50,564 nucleotides of DNA, from positions 1-50,564 of the forward strand of contig NZ_JADHVT010000020.1 in the NCBI RefSeq assembly GCF_016783915.1. The letters are read 5' to 3'. Shown piece by piece: positions 29,040-39,094 of the stretch (positions are counted from its first letter, which is position 1; each line of letters starts with the position of its first letter). The stretch is from Acidovorax sp. (GTDB taxonomy: Bacteria > Pseudomonadota > Gammaproteobacteria > Burkholderiales > Burkholderiaceae_C). The notes under the pieces are model-generated. The model saw only the letters and a list, made by a program, of their open reading frames with translations, had not been told where the DNA came from and made no database searches. Position numbers and translations under genes: made by a program.

Positions 29040-30071
29040 CTAGTCAAACTTCACGCGCGGGTCCACCCACACATAACAAAGGTCGCTGATGAGCTTGGTG
29101 ACCAGCCCGATCAGCGTGAACAGGTACAACGTGCCCAGCACCACGGGGTAGTCGCGGCGGATCACGCTCTCGTAGCTGAGCAGGCCCAGGCCGTCGAGCG
29201 AGAAAAGGGTTTCGATGAGCAATGACCCCGCAAAGAACGCACCGATGAAGGCAGCGGGGAACCCGGTGATGATGGGGATGAGCGCGTTGCGGAACACATG
29301 CTTCCACAGCACCTGCCGCTCGCTCAGGCCCTTGGCGCGGGCGGTTAGCACATACTGCTTGCGGATCTCCTCGAGGAACGCGTTTTTGGTCAGCATCGCC
29401 GTTACGGCAAAGCTGCCCAGCACCATGGCGATCACCGGCAGCGTGATGTGCCACAGATAGTCCACGATGCGCGCCCCCCAGGACAGCTCGTCCCAGTTGG
29501 CCGACGTGAGTCCCCGCAGCGGGAACCACTGCAGCTGCCCGCCAAAGATGACCAGCAACGCCACACCCAGCACAAAGCCCGGAATCGCATAGCCCAGCAG
29601 GATAAGCAGCGTAGTCACCAGGTCAAACCGCGACCCGGCCCGCACCGCCTTGGCCACGCCCAGGGGCACGGCGACGAGGTAGCTGATGAAGAAGGTCCAC
29701 AGGCCGAGGCTGATAGAGACCGGGAGCTTCTCGACCACCAGTTGCCACACGTCCTTGTTCTGAAAGAAGCTCTTGCCCAGATCAAAGCGCGCGAACTGGC
29801 CCAGCATCTGAAAAAAACGTTCATGTGCAGGCTTGTCAAAGCCGTACAGGGCCTTGATCTGCTCCAGCCGCTTGGGGTCCACGCCTTGCGCGCCCCGGTA
29901 GCTCAGGCCGCCGCCTTCGGCACCGCCGCCGCCCACACCGGCCTTGGCTTCGGCCATGTACTGCTCCACGGGGCCGCCTGGCACAAACTGGATCACCACA
30001 AAGGTCAGCAAGAGCACGCCCAGCAGCGTGGGCAGCATGAGCAAGACACGTTTGAGGATGTAGGCAAACAT
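29040..30071 (-). CDS. yejB: Peptide ABC importer permease (YejB type)
   Basis: The 343-residue permease starts MFAYILKRVLLMLPTLLGVL, the standard DppB/OppB/YejB opening. It has a Gly-rich periplasmic loop (AGVGGGGAEGGGLSY), five more membrane segments and the EAA-type region YVLTARAKGLSERQVLWKHV that contacts the ATPase. It lies 18 bp after yejA and 13 bp before yejE. Confidence 0.95.
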   Translation of the reverse strand: MFAYILKRVLLMLPTLLGVLLLTFVVIQFVPGGPVEQYMAEAKAGVGGGGAEGGGLSYRGAQGVDPKRLEQIKALYGFDKPAHERFFQMLGQFARFDLGKSFFQNKDVWQLVVEKLPVSISLGLWTFFISYLVAVPLGVAKAVRAGSRFDLVTTLLILLGYAIPGFVLGVALLVIFGGQLQWFPLRGLTSANWDELSWGARIVDYLWHITLPVIAMVLGSFAVTAMLTKNAFLEEIRKQYVLTARAKGLSERQVLWKHVFRNALIPIITGFPAAFIGAFFAGSLLIETLFSLDGLGLLSYESVIRRDYPVVLGTLYLFTLIGLVTKLISDLCYVWVDPRVKFD

Positions 30072-30089
30072 GGGTGGGCTGGCGGGTGG

Positions 30090-31916
30090 TTATTTTTGGT
30101 CGGGCGCGGTCTGTGGCGGTATGCGCGCCCACCAGGTGTCAATCACCCACCCCTCGCCACTGGAGTACGGCGGCACTGCGGCGGGCTTGGCCAGGCGCCA
30201 AGCGTTGTAGGCCATGCGATGTGTGGCCGCCGTCCACTGCGGAATGAGGTAATGGCTGTGCGCAATGATGCGCTCCAGCGCGTGGCAGGCGGGCAGCAGC
30301 TGGGCCTCAGTTTTGGCCGAGGTCATGGCCTTGATCAGGGCGTCCACCGCAGGGTTCTTCACGCCCGCAAAATTGCCGGAGTCTTCCACATCGGCCGCCT
30401 GGCTGCCGAACATGTCGGCAAACTCCTGCCCCGGGTTGTGGGTGCCCTGGAAGGCCATCGAAGTGATGTCGAAGTCAAACTTCTGCAGCCGCTGCTGGTA
30501 CAGCGCAAAGTCCACGGAGCGGAAGCGCAACGTGACACCGATCTTTTCGAGATTGCGCATCCAGGGGGTGATGGTGCGCACACCACCTTCGTTGCTGTCC
30601 ATGTATTCCAGCACCATGGCCTCGCCCTTCGCGTTGCGCAGGGCGCCATCGCGCACCTCCCAGCCCGCCTGTTTGAGCAGGGCCTGCGCGCGGCGCAGGT
30701 TGGCACGCAGCGACGAATCGCCGTCGGTGCGCGGAGGCACGGTCATAGGACCAAAAGCAGCGGCGGGAATATCTTTGCGAAACGGTTCCATGAGCGCGAG
30801 CTCCTCGGGTGACGGGCTGCCTTTGGTTTCGCACGCGGTGTTGCCAAACAGGCCGTTCACGCGCTGGTAGGCGCCATAGAACATCTGGCGGTTCATCCAC
30901 TCATAGTCCATCGCCAGACCCAGGGCCTCGCGCACGCGCGCATCCTGCAGCAGCGGGCGGCGGGTGTTGAGCACGTAGCTCTGAAAGCCCGACGGCAGCT
31001 TGTGCTTGAACTCGCCCTTGACCAGCTCGCCGGTGTCGAACTTCTTGCCCGTGACGCGGCGGGCCCAATCGCCCGCGCTGAAGAACCGCATGAGGTCAAA
31101 CTCGCCCGCCTTCAAGGCTTCCAGCCGCGCGGTGTTGTCCTTGTAAATCTTGACGAGGATGCGGTCGAAGTTGGCCGTGCCCTTGCGCACATTGAGATCG
31201 CGCGCCCAGTACTGCGGATCGCGCACATAGGTAATGTCCTTGCCAAACCGCACGGGCCCTATTTTGTAGGGGCCACTGCCGATGGGGATGTCCATCACCA
31301 CCTGGTCAAAGGGCTTGGCCTTGCCGCTTTCCACGCCCCAGTCGCGGCTGAACACCGGCAAGCCCCCCACGGTGATGGGAAGCTCGCGATTGGGTTGCTT
31401 GAAGCGGTAGCGCACGGTGCGGTCGTTGATCACATCCACGCCCGCCACCTCGATCAGCAAGGTCTTGTACGCAGGTGAGGTGAAGGGGCCCACCAGCGTT
31501 TCGTAGCTGTGCTTCACGTCCTGGGCCAGCACCGGCTTGCCGTTGTGAAAGCGCGCCTCGGGCCGCAGCCGGAAGGTGGCGGACAGCCCATCGGGGGCGA
31601 CCTCTACGTCCCCGGCCAGCAGGCCATAGCCGGTCGCGGTCTCGTCCATAGAGCCCACCAGCAGCGAGTCGAACATCAGCGACGACAGGTAGGCGGGTGC
31701 GTTGCCCTTGATGGTGAACGGGTTGTACTTGTCGAAGGTGGAGACGCGCAGGTTGCTGACCAGCCGCAACTCGCCGCCCTTGGGGGCGTCAGGGTTGACG
31801 TAGTCGAAATGCGCAAAACCCGCCGGATAGCGCGGCTCGCCCCACAAGGCATACGCATGCGCTGCCCACGCTGGAACAGCACACCCCATCAGCAACAAAG
31901 CCAGCCAAAACCGCAT
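30090..31916 (-). CDS. yejA: Peptide ABC importer substrate-binding protein (YejA type)
   Basis: The 608-residue protein has a signal peptide ([18 protein letters not shown], residues 1-18) and the family 5 extracellular solute-binding fold: [20 protein letters not shown] near the start, then [20 protein letters not shown], and the C-terminal [20 protein letters not shown]. It captures peptides in the periplasm for YejBEF. I set the start at the ATG at 31916 because the 31-residue upstream extension would destroy the signal peptide. It is the first gene of the operon and divergent from fabI, with 104 bp between starts. Confidence 0.94.
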   Translation of the reverse strand: MRFWLALLLMGCAVPAWAAHAYALWGEPRYPAGFAHFDYVNPDAPKGGELRLVSNLRVSTFDKYNPFTIKGNAPAYLSSLMFDSLLVGSMDETATGYGLLAGDVEVAPDGLSATFRLRPEARFHNGKPVLAQDVKHSYETLVGPFTSPAYKTLLIEVAGVDVINDRTVRYRFKQPNRELPITVGGLPVFSRDWGVESGKAKPFDQVVMDIPIGSGPYKIGPVRFGKDITYVRDPQYWARDLNVRKGTANFDRILVKIYKDNTARLEALKAGEFDLMRFFSAGDWARRVTGKKFDTGELVKGEFKHKLPSGFQSYVLNTRRPLLQDARVREALGLAMDYEWMNRQMFYGAYQRVNGLFGNTACETKGSPSPEELALMEPFRKDIPAAAFGPMTVPPRTDGDSSLRANLRRAQALLKQAGWEVRDGALRNAKGEAMVLEYMDSNEGGVRTITPWMRNLEKIGVTLRFRSVDFALYQQRLQKFDFDITSMAFQGTHNPGQEFADMFGSQAADVEDSGNFAGVKNPAVDALIKAMTSAKTEAQLLPACHALERIIAHSHYLIPQWTAATHRMAYNAWRLAKPAAVPPYSSGEGWVIDTWWARIPPQTAPDQK

Positions 31917-32020
31917 GCGACAATTCTGCACTACGTTCGCAGGGGCTTGCAGCCAAAGCCGCATATCCACATGCACCGGGCGCCAAGCCTGCATTCCGCT
32001 ATTCCACAAGGAGATTTCAC

Positions 32021-32821
32021 ATGGGTTTTCTGACCGGCAAGAAGCTGCTCATCACGGGCGTGCTGTCCAACCGCTCCATTGCCTACGGCATTGCCAAGGC
32101 CTGCCACGAGCAAGGTGCCGAGCTGGCTTTCAGCTACGTGGGCGAGCGCTTCAAGGACCGCATCACCGACTTTGCGGCCGAGTTCAACTCCCAGCTGGTG
32201 TTTGACTGTGACGTGGCCAGCGACGAGCAGATCGCGCGGATGTTTGCCGACTTGTCGCAGACCTGGCCCAAGTTCGACGGCTTTGTGCACAGCATCGGCT
32301 TTGCCCCGCGCGAGGCGATTGCCGGGAACTTCCTGGATGGCCTGAGCCGTGAAGGCTTCCGCATTGCGCACGATATCAGCGCCTACAGCTTCCCGGCCAT
32401 GGCCAAGGCGGCCCTGCCCTACCTGAACGACAAGTCGTCGCTGCTGACACTGAGCTACCTGGGCGCGCTGCGCTCCATCCCCAACTACAACACCATGGGC
32501 CTGGCCAAGGCCAGCCTGGAAGCCAGCGTGCGCTATCTGGCCGAGGCTGTGGGCCGCACCGAAGACGGCCGCAGTATCCGCGCCAACGGCATCAGCGCGG
32601 GACCCATCAAGACCCTGGCTGCCAGCGGTATCAAGGACTTTGGCAAGCTGCTCAGCCGCGTGGCGGATGCCTCGCCCCTGCGCCGCAATGTCACGATTGA
32701 AGACGTGGGCAACGTGGCGGCCTTCCTGCTGTCCGACCTGGCCTCGGGCATGACCGCCGAGATCACCTACGTGGACGGCGGCTTCAGCCAGACTGCGGGC
32801 CTGAGCGCCGACCAGGTGTAA
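32021..32821 (+). CDS. fabI: Enoyl-[acyl-carrier-protein] reductase FabI
   Basis: FabI carries out the NADH-dependent last reduction of each fatty-acid elongation cycle and is the triclosan target. The 266 residues include the nucleotide-binding opening [34 protein letters not shown], and the catalytic region [20 protein letters not shown] with the active-site Tyr and Lys. The last part reads [18 protein letters not shown] strong AAGGAGA lies eight bases before the ATG. The gene appears to be single, flanked by the divergent yej operon and, downstream, a dispersed repeat. Confidence 0.97.
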   Translation: MGFLTGKKLLITGVLSNRSIAYGIAKACHEQGAELAFSYVGERFKDRITDFAAEFNSQLVFDCDVASDEQIARMFADLSQTWPKFDGFVHSIGFAPREAIAGNFLDGLSREGFRIAHDISAYSFPAMAKAALPYLNDKSSLLTLSYLGALRSIPNYNTMGLAKASLEASVRYLAEAVGRTEDGRSIRANGISAGPIKTLAASGIKDFGKLLSRVADASPLRRNVTIEDVGNVAAFLLSDLASGMTAEITYVDGGFSQTAGLSADQV

Positions 32822-32860
32822 TCCCCGCTCAGGCCACACGCCGAGCTCTCAAGCTCTCAA

Positions 32861-32911
32861 TTGGCTTCTAGCGCAAGCAAATCATGCGCTGGTAGCTATT
32901 TTTTTGATAGC
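32861..32911 (+). repeat. Dispersed repeat copy 8, intergenic
   Basis: Left block TTGGCTTCTAGCGCAAGC, centre ATCATGCGCTGG, right block TAGCTATTTTTTTGATAGC, where the last part forms a hairpin of its own. It fills the gap between fabI and the DNA ligase gene and may act as a weak terminator. Confidence 0.8.
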
Positions 32912-32923
32912 ACACGCCACAAC

Positions 32924-33787
32924 ATGCTCCGCAGACACTACCTGGCCTGGATGGGCCTCGCGCCCCTGGCTGTACTGACCACGCCCCAGGCCTGGGCCGC
33001 CGACGCACCCGCCCTGTTGCTGGCCAACGTGTACCGCCCCGGCATGCGCCTGGCGGACTACTGGGTGAGCGAAAAATACGATGGCGTGCGCGGCTATTGG
33101 GACGGCCACACCCTGCGCACGCGGGGTGGCGAGACAGTGGTCGCCCCGGCGTGGTTCATCGCTGGCTGGCCCGATACGCCCATGGACGGTGAGTTGTGGG
33201 CGGGGCGCGGACGATTCAGCCACGCCCAGTCCACCGTGCGCCAGCAGCAGCCGGACGACGCCGCCTGGCGCGAGATGCGCTTCATGGTGTTTGACCTGCC
33301 CGCCCATGGCGGCACGTTTGACCAGCGCCTTCCTGCACTGAACAAGCTTGTCGAGGCGCTGGACCAGGCGTGGGTGCAGGCGGTGCCACAACAGCGTGTG
33401 GCGAGTGACGCCGCACTCCAGAAGTTGCTGCTGCGCACCGTGCGTGCGGGTGGCGAAGGACTGATGCTGCACCGTGGCGCATCGATGTACCGCGCAGGAC
33501 GCAGCGACGATCTCATCAAGGTCAAGACCCACGAAGACACCGAAGCTCGCGTGGTGGCACATCTGCCCGGCCAAGGCCGCCACGCCGGGCGGCTGGGTGC
33601 ACTGGTGGTGGAGATGCCTTCGGGCCAGCGGTTCCGGCTGGGCGCAGGGTTGACCGACGCCGAGCGCGACCATCCGCCGCCCGTGGGCAGCTGGGTGACC
33701 TACCGCTTTCGGGGCACCCACGACAGCGGAGTGCCGCGCTTCGCGAGTTTCGTGCGGGTGCGAGAGGACATGCCGCCGGTCCGCTGA
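32924..33787 (+). CDS. Exported ATP-dependent DNA ligase (LigE-like)
   Basis: The 287-residue protein has a signal peptide (about residues 1-26, ending AWA-ADA) followed by a minimal ATP-dependent ligase. Motif I is EKYDGVRG with the adenylated Lys51; motif III lies near MDGELWAG; motif IV/V near GEGLMLHRG and DLIKVKTHEDTEA. The OB-fold domain closes the protein. Periplasmic LigE-type ligases are thought to handle DNA outside the cytoplasm, possibly during uptake. The start at 32924 follows the repeat; an upstream in-frame ATG would add repeat-encoded residues and hide the signal peptide, so I reject it. No uptake genes are nearby. Confidence 0.93.
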   Translation: MLRRHYLAWMGLAPLAVLTTPQAWAADAPALLLANVYRPGMRLADYWVSEKYDGVRGYWDGHTLRTRGGETVVAPAWFIAGWPDTPMDGELWAGRGRFSHAQSTVRQQQPDDAAWREMRFMVFDLPAHGGTFDQRLPALNKLVEALDQAWVQAVPQQRVASDAALQKLLLRTVRAGGEGLMLHRGASMYRAGRSDDLIKVKTHEDTEARVVAHLPGQGRHAGRLGALVVEMPSGQRFRLGAGLTDAERDHPPPVGSWVTYRFRGTHDSGVPRFASFVRVREDMPPVR

Positions 33788-33876
33788 CAGGGCCACAGCA
33801 ACCCCTGGCCGATCCCGGCCCTGCGATGCGGTGGCCATGCACAGCGGGCGGGCAGCCCCTCCCGTCAGTTGCGCAA

Positions 33877-34437
33877 TCAGTTAGGCAACAGGACCTTGTC
33901 CACCACGTGGATCACGCCGTTGGACTGGTACACGTCGGCAATCGTCACCGTGGCCGTACCGCCCTTTTCGTCCGTCACCATGACGGCATTGCCGCTGGCC
34001 TTGGCGGTGAGCGTGCCGCCCGCCACCGTCTTGAGGCTGGCCATGCCTTTGCCGTCTGCAATCATCTTGGACAACACAGCGGCGTCGTACTTGCCCGCCA
34101 CCACGTGGTAGGTGAGCACCTTGGTCAGGGTGGGCTTGCTCTCAGGCTTGAGCAGCGTGTCGACCGTGCCTGCTGGCAGGGCGGCAAATGCCGCATTGGT
34201 GGGCGCAAACACGGTGAACGGACCGGGGCCCTTGAGCGTCTCTACGAGGCCTGCAGCCTTGACCGCAGCCACCAAAGTGGTGTGGTCCTTGGAGTTCACG
34301 GCATTGTCGATGATGTCCTTGCTGGCCAGCATGGGCGCACCGCCCACCATGACCTGCGCCATGGCAGGCATTGCGGCAGCGGCCATGGCAGCAGTGAGGG
34401 CGATGGTGGCAAGGCGGGCGTTGAATCGAAGGGTCAT
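33877..34437 (-). CDS. Secreted fasciclin-domain protein
   Basis: The 186-residue protein has a signal peptide (residues 1-27, ending AMA-QVM) and one fasciclin (FAS1) domain. The FAS1 H1 and H2 boxes appear as GPFTVFAPTNAAFAAL and, near the end, NGVIHVVDKVLLPN; the YH-type motif is LTYHVVAGKYD. FAS1 proteins are secreted or surface adhesion-type proteins; no enzyme activity is known. AGGAG lies seven bases before the ATG. It is convergent with the ligase gene. Confidence 0.94.
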   Translation of the reverse strand: MTLRFNARLATIALTAAMAAAAMPAMAQVMVGGAPMLASKDIIDNAVNSKDHTTLVAAVKAAGLVETLKGPGPFTVFAPTNAAFAALPAGTVDTLLKPESKPTLTKVLTYHVVAGKYDAAVLSKMIADGKGMASLKTVAGGTLTAKASGNAVMVTDEKGGTATVTIADVYQSNGVIHVVDKVLLPN

Positions 34438-34537
34438 GAGAATCTCCTGAGAGGTGTGTGAAGACAGTCGTCACCGCATGAAAACCACGCGGCTGACAGT
34501 CAATACGGAAGCACCACAACAGCGGATTCAAATGCAC

Positions 34538-34577
34538 AAAAAAATCGCTCCGCCAGCCATGCCGGGGAGCGATTTCT
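34538..34577 (-). terminator. Intrinsic terminator after the decarboxylase gene
   Basis: AATCGCTCC (34543-34551) and GGAGCGATT (34566-34574) form a nine-pair stem around a 14-base loop. On the minus strand it is followed by seven T (34538-34544). It lies 40 bp beyond the decarboxylase stop and upstream of the fasciclin gene. Confidence 0.85.
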
Positions 34578-34617
34578 GGAGAGCTGGTGCACCCAAACAC
34601 CAGCGCAAAGACAATGT

Positions 34618-36984
34618 TTACACGTTGCGTCCGTAGGGTCCGTCGTCGCCCACTTGCACCAGGTTCTTGGCAGTCGCCAGCGGCTTGGGGTTCTTGCCGG
34701 GCTTACCTTGCTCTGCCACACAGTCGGCGTAGTAGCGCACCTGGCCGTTCTCGTCTTCCACTTCCACCAAGCCATGGATATCGGTCTCAAAGCCCGGGCA
34801 CAGCTTGGCGAATTCGCGGGCGAACTTGAGGTAGTCCACGATCTTCTTGTTGAAGACCTCGCCCGGGATCAGCAGCGGAATGCCCGGTGGGTACGGCGTG
34901 ACCAAGCCCACGGTGATGCGGCCTTCCAGATGGTCGATCTCCACGCGCTCGGTGGTGCGATGCGCGATGTGCGCATACGCGTCCGAGGGTTTCATGGCGG
35001 GCGTGAGGTCCGACAGGTACATCTCGGTGGTCAGGCGTGCGATGTCGTACTTGGCGTACATCTCGTGCACGTGCTGGCACAGGTCCTTGAGGCCCATGCG
35101 CTCGTAGCGCTTGTGCTGCTGGCAGAACTCGGGAAGGATGCGCCACATGGGCTGGTTCTTCTCGTAATCGTCCTTGAACTGTTGCAGCGCGGTGAGCAGC
35201 GTGTTCCAGCGACCCTTGGTGATGCCAATGGTGAACATGATGAAGAAGCTGTACAGGCCCGTCTTCTCCACCACCACGCCGTGCTCGGCGAGGTACTTGG
35301 TCACGATCGACGCGGGGATGCCGGTCTTGTCGAACTTGCCGTCCAGGCTCAGGCCCGGCGTGACGATGGTGGACTTGATCGGGTCCAGCATGTTGAAGCC
35401 GTCGGCCAGCTGGCCGAAGCCGTGCCACTTGCTGCCCTTCTTGCTCTTGCTGTCGCTGCGGATGATCCAGTCTTCCGCACGGCCGATGCCCTCGTCGGTG
35501 AGCTTTTCAGGGCCCCAGACCTTGAACCACCAGTCGTTCTTGCCGAACTCTTCCTCCACCTGGCGCATGGCACGGCGAAAGTCCAGTGCCTCCAGAATGC
35601 TCTCCTCCACCAACGCCGTGCCACCGGGCGGCTCCATCATCGCGGCGGCCACATCGCAGCTGGCGATGATGCTGTACTGAGGGCTGGTGCTGGTGTGCAT
35701 CAGGTACGCCTCATTGAACAGGTGGCGGTCGAGCTTGGTGGTCTGCGAGTCCTGCACCAGCACATGCGATGCCTGGCTGATACCGGCCAGCAGCTTGTGG
35801 ATGGACTGTGTGGCGTACGTCACCGAGTGCTTGGGGCGTGTGCGCTTTTTGCCCATGGCGTGGTAGCTGCCATAGAACGGGTGGAACGCCGCGTGCGGCA
35901 GCCAGGCCTCGTCAAAGTGCAGGTTGTCCACATAGCCATCGAGCATGCCCTTGATGGTCTCGGTGTTGTAAAGCACGCCGTCGTAAGTGGACTGCGTGAG
36001 TGTGAGCACGCGGGGCTTGACCTTCTTGGCATCCACGCCCTTGAGCAGCGGGTTGGCCTTGATCTTGGCCTCGATGGCCTTGGGCTCAAACTCGCTTTGC
36101 GGGATGGGGCCGATGATGCCAAAGTGGTTGCGCGTGGGCTTCATGAACACGGGGATGGCGCCCGTCATGATGATGCTGTGCAGGATGGACTTGTGGCAGT
36201 TGCGGTCCACCACCACCACATCGCCAGGGGCCACGGTGTGGTGCCACACCATCTTGTTCGATGTGGATGTGCCGTTGGTCACAAAGAAGCAGTGGTCGGC
36301 GTTGAAGATGCGCGCGGCGTTGCGTTCGCTCTCGCCGATGGCACCGTTGTGGTCCAGCAGCTGGCCCAGTTCTTCCACCGCGTTGCACACGTCGGCGCGC
36401 AGCATGTTCTCACCATAAAACTGGTGGTACATCTGGCCCACAGGGCTCTTCAGGAACGCCACGCCGCCGGAGTGGCCGGGGCAATGCCAGCTGTACGAGC
36501 CGTCTTCGGCATAGTCCAGCAGGGCCTTGAAGAATGGGGGCTGCACGCTCTCCAGATAGCTCTTGGCCTCGCGGATGATGTGGCGCGCCACAAATTCGGG
36601 GGTGTCCTCGAACATGTGGATGAAGCCATGCAGCTCGCGCAGGATGTCGTTGGGCAGGTGGCGGCTGGTCTTGGTCTCGCCGTGCACATAAATGGGCACT
36701 TCGGTGTTCTTGCGGCGCACCTCGCCAATGAAGTTGCGCAGGCTCAGCACGATGGGATCGAGCCCCTCGCCCTCGGAGAATTCTTCATCGTCGATGGACA
36801 AGATGAACGCACTGGCGCGGCTTTGCTGCTGCGCAAACTGCGAGAGATCACCATAACTGGTGACCCCCACCACTTCGAAGCCCTCGGCCTCAATGGCCTG
36901 CGCGAGCGCACGAATGCCAAGCCCCGAGGTGTTCTCGGAACGATAGTCTTCATCGATGATGATGATGGGAAAGCGAAACTTCAT
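34618..36984 (-). CDS. Orn/Lys/Arg decarboxylase, PLP-dependent, class I
   Basis: The 788-residue enzyme has the receiver-like wing domain at the N-terminus (MKFRFPIIIIDEDYRSENTS). The PLP core shows CPGHSGGVAFLKSPVGQ (about 168-184), HFDEAW with the ring-nitrogen Asp358, and the Schiff-base Lys397 in ATQSIHKLLAGISQASH. A C-terminal domain with GYDLVTPYPPG-like VTPYPPGIPLLIPGE completes it. Enzymes of this class make polyamines or consume protons in acid stress. At 788 residues it is longer than the E. coli lysine and ornithine enzymes (about 711-755). The substrate cannot be told from sequence, and no amino-acid/polyamine antiporter is adjacent. The ATG at 36984 has GGAGG six bases upstream. 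Confidence 0.93.
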   Translation of the reverse strand: MKFRFPIIIIDEDYRSENTSGLGIRALAQAIEAEGFEVVGVTSYGDLSQFAQQQSRASAFILSIDDEEFSEGEGLDPIVLSLRNFIGEVRRKNTEVPIYVHGETKTSRHLPNDILRELHGFIHMFEDTPEFVARHIIREAKSYLESVQPPFFKALLDYAEDGSYSWHCPGHSGGVAFLKSPVGQMYHQFYGENMLRADVCNAVEELGQLLDHNGAIGESERNAARIFNADHCFFVTNGTSTSNKMVWHHTVAPGDVVVVDRNCHKSILHSIIMTGAIPVFMKPTRNHFGIIGPIPQSEFEPKAIEAKIKANPLLKGVDAKKVKPRVLTLTQSTYDGVLYNTETIKGMLDGYVDNLHFDEAWLPHAAFHPFYGSYHAMGKKRTRPKHSVTYATQSIHKLLAGISQASHVLVQDSQTTKLDRHLFNEAYLMHTSTSPQYSIIASCDVAAAMMEPPGGTALVEESILEALDFRRAMRQVEEEFGKNDWWFKVWGPEKLTDEGIGRAEDWIIRSDSKSKKGSKWHGFGQLADGFNMLDPIKSTIVTPGLSLDGKFDKTGIPASIVTKYLAEHGVVVEKTGLYSFFIMFTIGITKGRWNTLLTALQQFKDDYEKNQPMWRILPEFCQQHKRYERMGLKDLCQHVHEMYAKYDIARLTTEMYLSDLTPAMKPSDAYAHIAHRTTERVEIDHLEGRITVGLVTPYPPGIPLLIPGEVFNKKIVDYLKFAREFAKLCPGFETDIHGLVEVEDENGQVRYYADCVAEQGKPGKNPKPLATAKNLVQVGDDGPYGRNV

Positions 36985-37130
36985 GCGCAGCCTCCAAGGA
37001 GCCGTGGCCTGCCCGGCCAAAAATCGAAATAGGCGCGAAGTGTAAGGAATAACGTTGACGCGCCTTTGAACTGCCATCCTTTTGACCCAGAATGTGGTGC
37101 ACTAAATACAACCACACAAGGAGGTTCACC

Positions 37131-37556
37131 ATGGAGGCATCCACCATCTGGTGGCTGGCGGCAGGGGCCGTGGTCGTGGCAGAACTGCTCACCGGCACTT
37201 TCTACTTGCTGATGGTGGCCCTGGGGCTGATGGCTGCCGCCCTGGCGGCCCACCTGGGACTGGCATCCGCGCTGCAAATAGTGTCAGCAGCCATCGTGGG
37301 CGGCGGCGCGGTAGTGACCTGCTACCTGATGAGAAAAAAGCGCCCTGGCGACCCGTCTGCGCGTGCGGACCGCAGCGTGAACATGGATGTGGGCGAAACC
37401 ATCCACATTGAAAGCTGGAACCCGGACGGCACCACCACTGTGAAGTATCGGGGCGCCCAATGGACGGCCATCCACCGCCCTGGTGTCACCCCCTCTACCG
37501 GCATGCACCGCGTGGCAGAGCTGGTGGGCAACCGCCTGCTGGTGGACCCGCTGTAA
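37131..37556 (+). CDS. NfeD-family membrane protein
   Basis: The 141-residue protein has three membrane segments (about residues 4-18, 20-44, 46-62) and a C-terminal OB-like soluble domain with GETIHIESWNPDGTTTVKYR. This is the short NfeD form, which works with SPFH (stomatin/prohibitin-like) proteins in membrane microdomains. It sits 41 bp before the SPFH gene, the usual pairing. AAGGAGG lies six bases before the ATG. TTGACC at 37082 and AATACA at 37105 (17-bp spacing) are a weak promoter candidate. Confidence 0.93.
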   Translation: MEASTIWWLAAGAVVVAELLTGTFYLLMVALGLMAAALAAHLGLASALQIVSAAIVGGGAVVTCYLMRKKRPGDPSARADRSVNMDVGETIHIESWNPDGTTTVKYRGAQWTAIHRPGVTPSTGMHRVAELVGNRLLVDPL

Positions 37557-37597
37557 CCAACACAGACTCCCTGTCGATCACCAAAGAAAGGCTTCCC

Positions 37598-38515
37598 ATG
37601 GAAATTGCCATCGTCATCCTGATCATTGCCGTGATCTTCATCGCCCGCTCGGTCAAGGTCGTGCCCCAGCAAAATGCCTGGGTCAAGGAGCGCCTGGGCA
37701 AATATGCAGGCACGCTGACCCCGGGGCTGAACTTTCTGATCCCCTTTGTGGACAAGGTCGCCTACAAGCACAGCCTCAAGGAAATCCCGCTCGATGTACC
37801 CAGCCAGGTCTGCATCACCCGCGACAACACCCAGCTGCAAGTAGACGGCATCCTGTACTTTCAGGTCACCGACCCCATGCGCGCCAGCTATGGGTCGAGC
37901 AACTACATCATGGCCGTGACCCAACTGGCGCAGACCTCGCTGCGCTCGGTCATCGGCAAGCTCGAACTCGACAAGACCTTTGAAGAGCGCGACATCATCA
38001 ATGCGCAGGTGGTGCAGGCCATCGACGAAGCCGCACTGAACTGGGGAGTGAAGGTACTGCGCTATGAAATCAAGGACCTCACCCCGCCAAAGGAAATCCT
38101 TCACGCCATGCAGGCCCAGATCACTGCAGAGCGGGAAAAGCGCGCACTGATCGCTGCCTCCGAGGGCCGCCGCCAGGAACAGATCAACATCGCCACCGGC
38201 GAGCGCGAGGCCTTCATCGCCCGCTCTGAAGGCGAAAAGCAGGCCGTGATCAACAAGGCCCAGGGCGAGGCCGAATCCATCAAGGCCGTGGCCGAAGCCA
38301 ATGCCCAGGCCATCGAACGCGTGGCCGCCGCCATCCGCCAGCCCGGCGGCGAACAGGCCGTGCAGCTCAAGGTGGCTGAAAAGGCCGTGGACGCCTACAG
38401 CCAGGTGGCGTCGGACTCCACTACCACCCTCATCGTGCCCAGCAATATGACCGAGGTGTCGGCGCTGATAGGGTCGGCGATGAAGATGGTGCAGACATCC
38501 CAAAAGGCGGGCTGA
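37598..38515 (+). CDS. SPFH/band-7 membrane protein (QmcA/stomatin-like)
   Basis: The 305-residue protein has an N-terminal membrane anchor (IAIVILIIAVIFIARSV) and an SPFH domain (about 20-180) with VPQQNAWVKERLGKYAGTL, DVPSQVCITRDNTQLQVDG and RYEIKDLTPPKEILHAMQAQ. A Glu/Ala-rich coiled coil (190-270) follows. These proteins form large membrane assemblies that organise membrane proteins or proteases. The NfeD partner lies directly upstream. The ATG at 37598 is preceded by AAAGG. Confidence 0.94.
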   Translation: MEIAIVILIIAVIFIARSVKVVPQQNAWVKERLGKYAGTLTPGLNFLIPFVDKVAYKHSLKEIPLDVPSQVCITRDNTQLQVDGILYFQVTDPMRASYGSSNYIMAVTQLAQTSLRSVIGKLELDKTFEERDIINAQVVQAIDEAALNWGVKVLRYEIKDLTPPKEILHAMQAQITAEREKRALIAASEGRRQEQINIATGEREAFIARSEGEKQAVINKAQGEAESIKAVAEANAQAIERVAAAIRQPGGEQAVQLKVAEKAVDAYSQVASDSTTTLIVPSNMTEVSALIGSAMKMVQTSQKAG

Positions 38516-38584
38516 CAGCGCGTCGGCCGATGGAAATTTTCAGGCGATACCGACCTGTGGCCAGAACGCCCCCAATCCTGTGGC

Positions 38585-38590
38585 TATAAT
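38585..38590 (+). promoter_or_regulatory. -10 box of the tRNA-Ser gene
   Basis: A perfect TATAAT lies ten bases before the tRNA 5' end. No good -35 is visible at the right distance (CAGAAC at 38562-38567), which is not rare for tRNA promoters read by eye. Confidence 0.6.
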
Positions 38591-38600
38591 CGAGGGCTTC

Positions 38601-38690
<90 letters not shown>

Positions 38691-38704
38691 TTGATACAGT
38701 AAAT

Positions 38705-38728
38705 ACGGGCCCTCTGGGCCCGTTTTGC
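38705..38728 (+). terminator. Intrinsic terminator after tRNA-Ser
   Basis: ACGGGCCC (38705-38712) and GGGCCCGT (38716-38723) form a perfect eight-pair stem with a three-base loop, followed by TTTTGCTTT. It starts 15 bp after the tRNA. Confidence 0.9.
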
Positions 38729-39094
38729 TTTCACACCCATCAATAAACCCCTCAGTTTAGGTGCGAACTCTTGAAGCGGTGTGAAGCCAACATCCACGCT
38801 GCAGCCCTAAAAAGCATCAGGTCGCCGGTTGGCACGGGTCATCTAAAAAAATCCCCACCCTAAACACCCAGCAGCGCGGGGGAATCGATTGATGGGCTAG
38901 ACGATGGGTGTAGGCCTGTAATCTGGCCTCTCCCATAGGAGAACTCGGCGGAGGCTGTCGAATCCATCTGAAGATTCTTAGCTTTGCGCCACAGAAGTTG
39001 CCAGCCTGCACGGCCAGTGCACATCAGCGCTGCGGCCTCCCGGTAAAAGACCCTCCAACCCGCTGGGATTTCACCGGGTTTGGCTTCTGAACTC
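38729..39094. other. Gene-free stretch downstream of tRNA-Ser
   Basis: I see no coding region in these 366 bp; base composition is visibly less GC-rich than the backbone. A six-pair hairpin, AACCCG (39057-39062) with CGGGTT (39075-39080), may end transcription of the minus-strand lipoprotein gene. No repeat of the tRNA 3' end (a would-be attachment site) was found here or further right by eye. Confidence 0.45.
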
